Part shown: in pieces, positions 50,872 to 61,695 of the stretch
How positions within the stretch are numbered: the stretch's first letter is position 1
Layout: the number at the start of each line of letters is the position of its first letter
Source: Flavobacterium sp.
GTDB lineage: Bacteria > Bacteroidota > Bacteroidia > Flavobacteriales > Flavobacteriaceae
Direction of reading: 5' to 3'
Assembly (NCBI GenBank): GCA_018401995.1
Contig: JAGYJR010000008.1
Span: forward strand, 1 to 64,000
DNA: 64,000 nucleotides
Position numbers and translations under genes: made by a program
Notes under the pieces: generated by a model
What the model was told of the DNA's origin: nothing
The model's database searches: none
What the model saw: only the letters and a program-made list of their open reading frames with translations

Positions 50872-53163
50872 ATGAAACAATATATTTGGCTTTTACTCCT
50901 TGTTAACTTTCAATTGTTTGCCCAACAAAACAATCAGTTGTGGAAAAGTTATTTTTCGTATAATGAAATTGTAGATGTAACTAATGGCTTGACTAATATT
51001 TATGCAGCCACAGATAATAGTGTGTTTACTAAAAATACTTCAACCGGAAACTTAAGTCAAACCAACTCAATAAATGGATTCAAACCTGAATCCATAACTT
51101 GTATAACTTATTCTGATACTGAAAACAAAACTTTTGTTGGCAACACCAACGGCTTGCTTTTAGTAATCAATGCTGATGGAAGTATCACTCAAAAAGTAGA
51201 TATTATTACTGAAGTTCCTGTTCCACCCAATAAAAAAAGAATCAACGATTTATACGAACACAACGGAAGAATCTATATTGCCACCGACTACGGAATTTCT
51301 GTACTCAATGCCTCTACTTTGGAATTTATAACTACTTATTTTATTGGACCAAATGGTGAAGAATTAGAAGTATTACAAACTACTGTAAAAGACAATGAAA
51401 TTTACGCGGTAACTAGAACAAACGGAATCAGAAAAGGCGACTTAAACAATCCTTTTTTATTCGATTTTGCTCAGTGGACAACATTTGACAATGGTTTTTG
51501 GACAGGAATTATCACATTTAACAACCAAATAATAGCCTCCAATACAAACGGAAGAACTTTTCGTTATAACGGAACTGTATTTGTTGAAATCCTAAATCAT
51601 TCTCAAGCCGGAATTAGACTAAAAACCAATCAATCCGAAATTATTGTTACTACTCCAATATCTGTTTTTGTTTTAAACCAAATGTTTAACACTATTGCTA
51701 CTATCACAAATACTTCCATTCCAGAATACAATCCTCGTTTCACAGCAGCAACAGTAGTTAATGGAAATTTATTCATTGGAACCGAAAAAGACGGACTTTT
51801 TGAAACAGTTTTAACTAACCCAAGCAGTTTTGAAAATATTTCTCCCAATGGCCCTTTGCAAAATTATATTTTTAGAGTAAAAAAAGGACCGAACAGACTT
51901 TGGGCTGTACATGGAAATTATAACCAACAATACAATCCATATCCTTTAGATGAATTAGGAATTAGTTATTTTGAAGAACAAAATGGCTGGGAAGTAATTC
52001 CTTATGAAGATTTATTAGAAGCAAAATCGTTATCCGACATCGCTATAAATCCAAATAACCCGAACGAAGTTTATATATCTTCTTTCTTTTCTGGACTTTT
52101 AAAGATTAATGGTAGTGACATCACACTTCAAAATAATACCAATACAGGACCTAATGGTTTAGAATCTTTAGTTTTATCGCCGCCTAATCCTTCTTATGTT
52201 GACATTCGTATCAACAGTCCCACCTTTGATAGTGATGGCAATCTTTGGGTTACTAATGCTTTTGTTAATCGCGGAATTAAAGTTTTACGAGGAAACCAAT
52301 GGCAATCGTACAATTTACAAGGCATTACAGCAAATATTTCAACTGGAAGATATAATAATATCGCTATTGATAGAAATAAAACTAAATGGATTGCTGCTTA
52401 CAACGATGGGATAGTAGCATTCAATGAAAATTTGAACAACAAATTCATCAATATTAATGTAAATAACGGCAACTTGCCCGATCCTGTAGTAACTTGTGTA
52501 GCATTGGATAATAGAAACCAACTATGGATTGGAACTTTTAGAGGATTACGAATCCTATCAAGCGTTGACCGATTTCTATCAGAAACCGAATTAACCACAA
52601 CCAACATTGTGATTCAAGAAGGAGATTTGGCACAAGAACTTTTCTTCCAGCAATCCATCATCGATATTGCAGTTGATGGTGCTAATAGAAAATGGGTATC
52701 TATTGCAAATGGAGGTGTGTTTTTGGTTTCTGCTAACGGACAAGAAACTATATATCGCTTTGACAAAGACAACTCGCCATTGCCAAGTAACAATATTTTA
52801 GACATCGAAATTGACGGAACTTCAGGCGAAGTGTTTTTTGCAACCGATAAAGGAATGGTCTCCTTTTTAGGAACATCAACCAAACCAAGTGACAGTTTAG
52901 CCGATGTTTTCGTTTATCCCAATCCTGTACGACCAGGGTTTGTTGGTACAGTGAAAATTAGCGGATTAACCGATAGGGCTAATATTAAAATAACCGATAT
53001 TGAAGGGAATTTGGTTTTCGAAACCACTTCATCTGGAGGAACTATAGAATGGGATACAACAGCTTTTGGAAAATATAAAGTAGCATCAGGCGTTTACATG
53101 ATTTTTGTTGCCAGCCAAGACGGAACAGATTCTGCGGTTAAAAAAGTAATGGTAATTAGATAA
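50872..53163 (+). CDS. porZ: PorZ-like beta-propeller protein with T9SS-type C-terminal domain
   Basis: WKSYFSYNEIVDVTNGLTNIYAATDNSVF, two-component-regulator-type propeller repeats, VFVYPNPVRPGFVGTVKISGL...YMIFVASQDGTDSAVKKVMVIR. Confidence 0.85.
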   Translation: MKQYIWLLLLVNFQLFAQQNNQLWKSYFSYNEIVDVTNGLTNIYAATDNSVFTKNTSTGNLSQTNSINGFKPESITCITYSDTENKTFVGNTNGLLLVINADGSITQKVDIITEVPVPPNKKRINDLYEHNGRIYIATDYGISVLNASTLEFITTYFIGPNGEELEVLQTTVKDNEIYAVTRTNGIRKGDLNNPFLFDFAQWTTFDNGFWTGIITFNNQIIASNTNGRTFRYNGTVFVEILNHSQAGIRLKTNQSEIIVTTPISVFVLNQMFNTIATITNTSIPEYNPRFTAATVVNGNLFIGTEKDGLFETVLTNPSSFENISPNGPLQNYIFRVKKGPNRLWAVHGNYNQQYNPYPLDELGISYFEEQNGWEVIPYEDLLEAKSLSDIAINPNNPNEVYISSFFSGLLKINGSDITLQNNTNTGPNGLESLVLSPPNPSYVDIRINSPTFDSDGNLWVTNAFVNRGIKVLRGNQWQSYNLQGITANISTGRYNNIAIDRNKTKWIAAYNDGIVAFNENLNNKFININVNNGNLPDPVVTCVALDNRNQLWIGTFRGLRILSSVDRFLSETELTTTNIVIQEGDLAQELFFQQSIIDIAVDGANRKWVSIANGGVFLVSANGQETIYRFDKDNSPLPSNNILDIEIDGTSGEVFFATDKGMVSFLGTSTKPSDSLADVFVYPNPVRPGFVGTVKISGLTDRANIKITDIEGNLVFETTSSGGTIEWDTTAFGKYKVASGVYMIFVASQDGTDSAVKKVMVIR

Positions 53164-53197
53164 TACCTATCTCCCGTCACCTAACACCCATCACCTT

Positions 53198-53223
53198 AAA
53201 AATGCTCGTCAAAACTAAAGCCA
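53198..53223 (+). repeat. 26-bp copy of the recO 5' end (left)
   Basis: aaaaatgctcgtcaaaactaaagcca, identical to 55929-55954. Confidence 0.9.
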
Positions 53224-54719
53224 GGTTTAACGGCGGCTTATGAATTTCAAAAACATACAGAAATTCAACCTATTTTAGTTGAGGCAACAGATTTATGGGG
53301 CGGAATTTCAAGAACCGAAAATCACAATGGAAACAGAATTGATATCGGCGGACATCGATTTTTTTCAAAATCTGATGTGGTAATGCAATGGTGGCAAGAA
53401 ATTTTACCAATTTATTCAGAAACAAATGAAATAGAAATTACTTATCAAAACCAACGTTCCACAATTGAAGTAAACTCAAAAAACAATGATTCTGAAGCTG
53501 TTTTTTTAGTCAGAAAAAGGTTGTCAAGAATTTTTTTTGATAAAAAATTCTTTGATTATCCTATAAAATTAAGCTTTAAAACAATTTCAAAATTAGGGTA
53601 TTTAAACACGCTTTTAATACTTTTTAGTTATTTAAAAAGCGTTATCTTTCCAATAAAAAACGAAAAATCGTTAGAAGATTTTTTTATTAACCGATTTGGT
53701 ATTCGTTTGTATCAAACTTTTTTTAAAGACTATACAGAAAAGTTTGGGGAGTTTCTTGTTCTGAAATTAGTGCAGAATGGGGTGCGCAACGAATAAAAGG
53801 ACTTTCAATAACCAAAACAATTCTTGACATTCTCCAGAAACCTTTTAGAAAGAAAGACATTAATCAAAAAAAAACGGAAACATCATTAATTGAATATTTT
53901 TTGTATCCCAAATACGGTCCAGGCCAATTGTGGACTAAAGTAGCTGAACTTATTGAAGAAAAAGGAGGAATACTTTACAAAAACGCTAAAGTTGTTCAAC
54001 TCAACGGAACAAATGAATTGACTTCTGCTTTGATTGAAACAGGAAAAGAAAAAATTCAATCTACCATTACATTTGATTACTGCATTTCAACAATGCCAAT
54101 AAAAGATTTATTTAATGCTTTTTCTTTTTCTATTCCGTCAGATATTAAAAATATTTCAGATAATTTAGTCTATCGAGATTTTATCACTGTTGGTATATTG
54201 TTGAATAAAACAAGAATTGAACTAAACGACAATTGGATTTACATTCAAGAAAGCTATGTAAAAGTAGGAAGAATTCAAGTGTTCAATAATTGGAGCCCTT
54301 TTTTAGTTTCTAATGCGGAAACCACTTGGTTGGGATTGGAATATTTTTGTAATGAAAATGATGTGCTTTGGCAATTAAATAAAAAAGAATTAATTGCACA
54401 AGCCACTCAAGAATTAATACAGCTAGGTTTTATCGATTCTTCTAAAAATGTTTTGGACGCAACAGTTATCAAAGTTCCTAAAACTTATCCTGCTTATTTT
54501 GGAACCTATAGTGAATTTTATAAAATCAGAAACTTTGTTGATGTCATTCCAAATTTATTTTTAGTAGGAAGAAATGGAATGCATAAATATAACAACCAAG
54601 ATCATTCCATGTTAACGGCAATGCAAGCGGTTCAAAACATAAAGAACGGTATTTTATCTAAAGAAAATATTTGGTCTATAAATACGGAAGAAGAATATCA
54701 TGAAGAGAAAAAACAATAA
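53222..54719 (+). pseudogene. FAD/NAD(P)-dependent oxidoreductase (HemY/UGM-like), 5'-truncated and frameshifted
   Basis: Reads [57 protein letters not shown] without the expected VIIGAGPA start; shift near 53741 ([25 protein letters not shown] in next frame) between ORFs 53377-53796 and 53901-54719. Confidence 0.8.
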
Positions 54720-55949
54720 TTTCTCAAAGACTATCTTTACATTTATCATATTCTATATTGTTTTGCTTTTATTGCGACTATGGAATGGTAACTTCTATCT
54801 TGTAGATTCTTATGAATATCTCGAAGTTGCAAAATTGATTATTCAAGGTGATTATTTTACTACTGATAATCTAATAATCAGCAGAAGGCCTTTTGTTTAT
54901 CCATTATTTTTATCCTTAACTTCTACATTTAATCCATTTGTAATTGTATTTTTTCAATCAATACTTTTGTTTAAGTTTCCTTTTTTTTATATAAAATTAA
55001 TAGATTTTATAAAATAAAAAGCGAAATTTGTTATTGATTTTAGTTCTATTAACGCCATCGATTTTTATATATTCACAATTAGTAATGTCTGAATTACTAA
55101 TTCTTTTCTTGATTACGCTACTTTTTTATTTGTATATCGTTCACTTTCAATGGAAAAACATTAAGTATGCACAGCTAATAATAACAATATTAGTATTCAC
55201 AAAACCCGTGTTTTATCCCTTCGTATTTATAAATTTAGGGCTAATGTTCGTTTATTTTTACAAAGTAAAACGATTCAATTTTTGGGTTTTATTGCCTGTT
55301 TTATCGGTTCTATTGTACATCAATTTCAACCAAAATAAATTTGGCTATAAACACTTTTCCTCAATGGAAAACAAAAACCTCATTTATTACAATTTATATT
55401 ACTTCAAAGCGAACAATGAATCAAAAAACATTGCCAATCAATGGATTTCAAATATAAACAAAGAGTTAGAAGATAAAAAAGAAAAAGAAAAAAATGAGTT
55501 CTTAAAGAATATTGCACATCATGAAATAAAGAAAAACTTTCTATCGTATACTTTTTATCATATCTCAACTGGAATAAGAGGTGTTTTTGATCCTCGATGG
55601 TTAATGTATTATTGCAAAAGAAGACGGCAGACAAGGTTTTCTTGAAATATTGAATGGAAATAAGCCTTTTTCCTCTTTGTTTTCAAATAAATCATTGATG
55701 CTAATTTACGTTTTGTTAATTCCAATTTTTCTCGCACTACTTTTTAAATGGTTTCATTTTTTTAAATTCTATTTGACTAAAAAAAGAAGTTTCTCCGAAT
55801 ATTTCTTCTTAGTTTTTATCGGTTATTATGTTCTGATAACTGGTCCTGTAAATTGTTCCCGATATATGATGCCTTTACAATTCGTTCTAATTACTTTTGT
55901 ATTAGTTTCAGTTAAAGAAAACAAATTAAAAAATGCTCGTCAAAACTAA
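54700..55949 (+). pseudogene. Glycosyltransferase-like multi-TM protein broken into three ORFs
   Basis: 54700-55017 MKRKNN..LLRLWNGNFYLVDSYEYLEVAKLI; 55028-55645 LLTPSIFIYSQLVMSELLILFLITLL; 55650-55949 ending VKENKLKNARQN* inside the recO start. Confidence 0.65.
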
Positions 55950-55954
55950 AGCCA
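55929..55954 (+). repeat. 26-bp copy of the recO 5' end (right; native start)
   Basis: aaaaatgctcgtcaaaactaaagcca, identical to 53198-53223. Confidence 0.9.
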
Positions 55955-56646
55955 TAGTAATTTCCACTTTAAAATTTCAAGAAAAAAGCTTGATTGTAAA
56001 ATGCTTTACGCTTTCGGACGGACTAAAATCTTATTTTGTAAACAATGCTTTCACAGGGAAAAAGAACAACCAAAAAATTGCTTTTTTTCAACCGTTAGCC
56101 CAATTAGAAATTGAAGCCTATCATAAAAACAAAGATACTTTGGAACGCTTTAAAGAAATTAAAATTCAAAATCCGTATCATTCATTACACCAAGATATTA
56201 CCAAAACCACAATTATATTATTTCTTTCCGAAGTATTACATCATGCCATCAAAGAAGATGGAAAAAACGAACCGCTTTTTGAGTTTTTAGAAACTGCTTT
56301 TACATGGTTAGACAACCACGATGAAATTGCCAATTTTCACTTGATAACTTTGTTACAAGTAACCAAATATCTCGGTTTTTATCCCCAAAACCCCGATAAT
56401 GAAAACCCTTATTTTGAAATTACTGAAGGTGTTTTTGTCCCATTTGAAGGTGTAAGTTGTTTATCGAAAGAAACTACGCAATTATTTAGGAAACTGATGG
56501 AGCTGCGCTACCAAGACAACCAAAAAATATTCTCCTCAACCCAACGGCAAGAACTGCTAAAAATTCTCATGGATTATTACACGTTCAATATTGATGGTTT
56601 TAAAAAACCCAAATCATTAGAAATTCTAAAGGAAGTTTTTGCTTAA
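55933..56646 (+). CDS. recO: DNA repair protein RecO
   Basis: MLVKTKAIVISTLKFQEKSLIVKCFTLSDGLKSYFVNNAF; OB-fold N-terminus. Confidence 0.9.
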   Translation: MLVKTKAIVISTLKFQEKSLIVKCFTLSDGLKSYFVNNAFTGKKNNQKIAFFQPLAQLEIEAYHKNKDTLERFKEIKIQNPYHSLHQDITKTTIILFLSEVLHHAIKEDGKNEPLFEFLETAFTWLDNHDEIANFHLITLLQVTKYLGFYPQNPDNENPYFEITEGVFVPFEGVSCLSKETTQLFRKLMELRYQDNQKIFSSTQRQELLKILMDYYTFNIDGFKKPKSLEILKEVFA

Positions 56647-56725
56647 TTACTAACTTTTGCCTTTTACCTTTTGCCTTTTACCTTTAAATCATTACTTTCG
56701 CAAATTGATTTTAGAAAGCGACAAA

Positions 56726-59700
56726 ATGAGCACAAAATTTACTGAATACAAAGGACTTGACTTGCCAACAGTAGCATCAGAAGTTCTTGATTTTTGGAAA
56801 AAAAACAACATCTTTGAACAATCGGTAACTTCTCGTGAAGGAGCTACACCTTACGTGTTTTTTGAAGGACCACCATCTGCAAATGGTTTGCCTGGTATTC
56901 ACCACGTAATGGCGCGTGCGATTAAAGATATTTTTTGTCGTTATAAAACTCAAAAAGGTTACCAAGTTAAGCGTAAAGCAGGCTGGGATACGCACGGATT
57001 ACCAGTAGAATTAGGTACCGAAAAAGAATTAGGCATTACCAAAGAAGATATCGGAAAAACCATTTCCGTTACCGAATACAACGAAGCGTGTAAAAGAACC
57101 GTTATGCGTTACACCGACGTATGGAATGATCTTACGGAAAAAATGGGCTATTGGGTAGATATGGAAGATATGTAACTTACAAATCCAAATACATGGAAAC
57201 GGTTTGGTGGTTACTAAAACAAATTTACAACAAAGATCTACTATACAAAGGCTACACGATTCAGCCGTATTCGCCAAAAGCGGGAACAGGTTTGTCTTCG
57301 CACGAAGTTAACCAGCCAGGTTCATACCGTGATGTTACCGATACTACGATTGTCGCGCAGTTTAAAGCAAAAGACGAAACGTTACCAAGTTTCTTGCAAG
57401 GTTTTGGAACGGTTCATTTCTTAGCTTGGACAACAACTCCTTGGACATTACCGTCAAATACAGCATTGACTGTTGGCCCAAAAATCGATTATGTTTTAGT
57501 AAAAACTTTCAATCAATATACTTTTGAAGCGGTGAATGTAGTTTTAGCTAAGAATTTAGTTGGAAAACAATTCGGAGGAAAGTATTTTGTTGCGGAATCA
57601 GAAGCAGATTTTGCAAATTACAAATCAGAAGATAAAAAGATTCCATACCAAATCTTAGCAGAAGTAAAAGGCGCTGATTTAGTAGGAATTCGTTATGAAC
57701 AATTATTACCATTAGCATTACCTTATCAAAATCCAGAAAATGCTTTTAGAGTAATTTCAGGTGATTTCGTTACTACGGAAGACGGAACTGGAATTGTACA
57801 CACAGCACCAACATTTGGAGCTGATGATGCTAAAGTGGCTAAAGAAGCAACTCCAGAAGTGCCACCAATGTTAGTCTTAGACGAAAACGGAAATCCTGTT
57901 CCATTGGTAGACTTACAAGGTAGATTTGTCGCTGGATTAGGTGACTTATCAGGAAAATACGTTAAAAACGAATATTACAACGACGGAGAAGCACCAGAGC
58001 GTTCAGCTGACGTGGAAATCGCTATCCAATTAAAAGAAGAAAATAAGGCTTTCAAAGTCGAAAAATACGTGCATAGTTATCCACATTGTTGGAGAACTGA
58101 TAAACCGATTTTATATTATCCATTAGATTCTTGGTTCATCAAAGTAACCGAAATCAAAGATAGAATGTTCGACTTAAACGAAACCATCAACTGGAAACCA
58201 AAAGCTACAGGAGAAGGTCGTTTCGGAAATTGGTTGAAAAACGCTAATGATTGGAACTTATCGCGTTCACGTTATTGGGGAATTCCTTTACCAATTTGGA
58301 GAAGCGAAGATGGAACCGAAGAAATGTTGGTAGGTTCGGTTGAGGAATTATATAACGAAATCGAAAAATCCATCGCGGCAGGTTTCCAAAAAGAAAATCC
58401 ATACAAAGGATTCAAAATTGGCGACATGAGCGAATCCAACTATGATTTAGTGGATTTACACAAAAATGTAGTTGACGGAATTGTTTTAGTTTCTCCATCA
58501 GGACAACCAATGAAACGCGAAACGGATTTAATTGACGTTTGGTTCGATTCAGGAGCTATGCCATATGCACAATGGCATTATCCATTCGAAAACAAAGAAT
58601 TAATCGACGAAAATAAAGCTTTCCCAGCTGATTTCATTGCAGAAGGTGTTGACCAAACTCGTGGTTGGTTTTATACTTTACATGCGATTGGGACATTAGT
58701 TTTTGATAAAATTGCATACAAAAACGTAGTTTCAAACGGATTGGTTTTGGACAAAAACGGACAAAAAATGTCGAAACGTTTAGGAAATGCGGTTGACCCA
58801 TTCACCACTTTGTCAGAATATGGTCCAGATGCTACGCGTTGGTACATGATTTCCAATGCAAATCCTTGGGATAACTTAAAATTTGATATCGAAGGCGTTG
58901 CTGAAGTAAGAAGAAAATTCTTCGGAACACTTTATAATACGTATTCGTTCTTTGCTTTATATGCAAATATCGATGGTTTTAAATATGATGAAGCGGAAGT
59001 TCCATTAAACGAAAGACCAGAAATCGACCGTTGGATTTTATCGGAATTACATACTTTAATTCAATTAGTAGATGAAGCGTATGCAGATTATGAACCAACA
59101 AAAGCGGCTCGTGCTATTTCCGATTTCGTTCAAGAAAACTTGAGTAACTGGTACGTTCGTTTGTGTAGAAGAAGATTCTGGAAAGGCGATTATGCGCAAG
59201 ATAAAATTGCAGCTTATCAAACACTTTATACTTGTTTGGTAACGGTTGCGAAGCTTTCTGCGCCAATTGCACCGTTCTTTATGGACAAACTTTACAGAGA
59301 TTTAACACAAGCGACAGGTTCTGAGTCGTTTGAAAGCGTACATTTGGCGGAGTTTCCAAAAATGGTTGAAAACTTTGTTGATAAATCATTAGAAAGCAAA
59401 ATGGGGAAAGCGCAAACGGTTTCTTCATTGGTTTTATCACTTCGTAAAAAGGAGATGATTAAAGTACGCCAACCTTTACAAAGAATAATGATTCCGGTAC
59501 TTGACAAGGGTTTTAAAGCAGAAATTGAAGCTATATCTGATTTAATTAAAGCGGAAGTAAACGTAAAAGAAATTGAATTATTGGAAGATGCTTCTGGTGT
59601 TTTAGTGAAGCAAATTAAACCAAATTTTAAAGCACTTGGCCCGCGTTTTGGAAAAGACATGGGTTTGATTTCCAAAGAGATACAAAATTTTTCTCAAGAA

Positions 59701-60123
59701 CAAATCAATCAATTAGACAAAGAAAATGCGTTAACCATTGAAATATCAGGAAAAAGTATTAATTTAACATCCGAAGACGTGGAGATTTCTTCACAAGATA
59801 TTCCGGGTTGGTTAGTAGCTAATGCAAACGGAATTACGGTAGCGCTAGACATTACCATTTCAGAAGAATTACGTAATGAAGGAATTGCCAGAGAACTTGT
59901 GAATCGAATTCAAAATATCCGAAAAGATTCTGGTTTTGAAGTAACAGATAAAATACATGTTCAATTGTTAAAAAACGACACAATTGAAAAAGCAGTTAAA
60001 GCAAATGAAAGTTACATCAAATCAGAAACACTTACTAAAGAGCTTATTTTTGTAGACCAATTAGAAAATGGTACGGAAATTGAGTTTGATGAGTTACAAA
60101 CAAGAGTATTAATTTCTAAATAA
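56726..60123 (+). CDS. ileS: Isoleucyl-tRNA synthetase, with apparent 4-nt deletion near 57169 splitting the ORF
   Basis: EGPPSANGLPGIHHVMARAIKDIFCRYKTQKGYQVKRKAGWDTHGLPVE; second ORF [43 protein letters not shown]. Confidence 0.95.
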
Positions 60124-60130
60124 CGGAATT

Positions 60131-60511
60131 ATGGTAGAGGAAAAATTAAAATATTCAGATGCAGATTTAGCAGAATTCAAAGAATTAATTTTAGCTAAAC
60201 TAGAAAAAGCGAAAAACGATTTAGAGCTTATCAAAAGCGCTTATATGAATGATTTAAACAACGGAACAGATGATACATCACCAACGTTCAAAGCATTTGA
60301 AGAAGGAAGCGAAACTATGAGCAAAGAAGCAAATTCACAATTGGCCATTCGTCAAGAGAAATTCATTCGCGATTTAAAAAATGCGTTAATTCGTATTGAA
60401 AACAAAACCTACGGGGTTTGTAAAGTTACTGGTAAATTAATTAGTAAAGAACGTTTAAAAATCGTTCCACATGCTACAATGAGCATCGAAGCGAAGAATT
60501 TACAGCGCTAA
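60131..60511 (+). CDS. TraR/DksA-family protein
   Basis: MSKEANSQLAIRQEKFIRDLKNALIRIENKTYGVCKVTGKLISKERLKIVPHATMSIEAK; lacks the full C4 zinc finger. Confidence 0.85.
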   Translation: MVEEKLKYSDADLAEFKELILAKLEKAKNDLELIKSAYMNDLNNGTDDTSPTFKAFEEGSETMSKEANSQLAIRQEKFIRDLKNALIRIENKTYGVCKVTGKLISKERLKIVPHATMSIEAKNLQR

Positions 60512-60791
60512 TTACAAAACACCCAATAGATAAATTCCAAATTCCAATTTGTTTTGATACATTTTGGGGTTTGGATTTTTTGTTAGCATGTGGATGAGAC
60601 GGGTTCTTTGAAGCGCAGATTAATCAGATTTTAACATTGCGAACTTAGCGTAAATCTTTGCGTTTAAACTTTTAATTTTTGTACCTAATTTTTGAAATTG
60701 TTCTTGATTTTTGAGATTGAAATTGAACTTGTTCTTGACTTTTGAATTTGTTCTTGATTTTTCCTTATTTTTGCAATTCAAAAACCAAAAA

Positions 60792-61400
60792 ATGTCACTG
60801 AAAAAGGCTTCATTACTAGTTGTACTCGTACTTTTAATAGATCAAATTTCTAAAATTTACATCAAAACCAACTTCTATTTGGGAGAAGAAGTAAAGGTTT
60901 TTGAATGGTTTCGTATTCACTTTATTGAGAACGAAGGCATGGCTTGGGGTGCAGTAATTCCTGGTGATTATGGCAAACTTTTCTTGACTTTATTTAGAAT
61001 TGTTGCTGTTTGTGGGATTAGTTGGTGGTTGTGGGATTCCGTTAGAAAAAAACTTTCCAACTTTCTAATTACCGCAATTGCTTTGATTTTAGCTGGGGCT
61101 GTTGGTAATATTATTGATTCTGTTTTTTACGGTGTTATTTTTAACGACAGTTACAATCAAGTGGCAACAGCTTTTGCTGCCGAACCTTATGGCACTTGGT
61201 TTTATGGTGAAGTTGTAGATATGTTCTATTTTCCAATTTGGGAAGGCAATTTACCATCTTGGTTGCCAATTTGGGGTGGCAAACACTTCACTTTTTTCAA
61301 CGCTATTTTCAACGTAGCTGATGTAGCGATTTCTACTGGTGTTGGAATTTTGATTGTGTTTAATAAAAGAGTTTTTGGAACTACTGAGAAAGAAGTTTAA
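60792..61400 (+). CDS. lspA: Lipoprotein signal peptidase
   Basis: LLVVLVLLIDQISKIYIKTNFYLGEE, HFIENEGMAWG, AGAVGNIIDSVFYG, FNVADVAISTGVG. Confidence 0.93.
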   Translation: MSLKKASLLVVLVLLIDQISKIYIKTNFYLGEEVKVFEWFRIHFIENEGMAWGAVIPGDYGKLFLTLFRIVAVCGISWWLWDSVRKKLSNFLITAIALILAGAVGNIIDSVFYGVIFNDSYNQVATAFAAEPYGTWFYGEVVDMFYFPIWEGNLPSWLPIWGGKHFTFFNAIFNVADVAISTGVGILIVFNKRVFGTTEKEV

Positions 61401-61413
61401 GTAACAGAGTAAA

Positions 61414-61695
61414 ATGTTTCCTTTAGATGGTGAATTTGTGTTTCTCTATTGCTGCTATTTACTAGCAATTCTTTATTTTGGAACAAAAACTCAAATTACA
61501 AAACGACTTTTTTACAAAATCAATTTAATAATTCTTTTTATTTATACTTCTTGGTTTTTGTATTTGTTTCTTGATGAAAATAACTTTATTGGTGGCGGCT
61601 CACTTCCAATGTTATTTTATCCTTTATTTGTTCTTTTTGTTCACATTGCAGTTTATGGATTACTTGAACTGGTTTTTTATTTTAAAAACAAATAA
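61414..61695 (+). CDS. Small membrane hypothetical protein
   Basis: Intact ORF MFPLDGEFVFLYCCYLLAILYFGTKTQ, 3' end overlaps the convergent gene by 14 nt. Confidence 0.55.
   Translation: MFPLDGEFVFLYCCYLLAILYFGTKTQITKRLFYKINLIILFIYTSWFLYLFLDENNFIGGGSLPMLFYPLFVLFVHIAVYGLLELVFYFKNK

Noticed and set aside
53223-55928. Insertion sequence or integrative element at recO
   Set aside because: No transposase, integrase or terminal inverted repeats could be read in the block; kept as an unexplained insertion instead.
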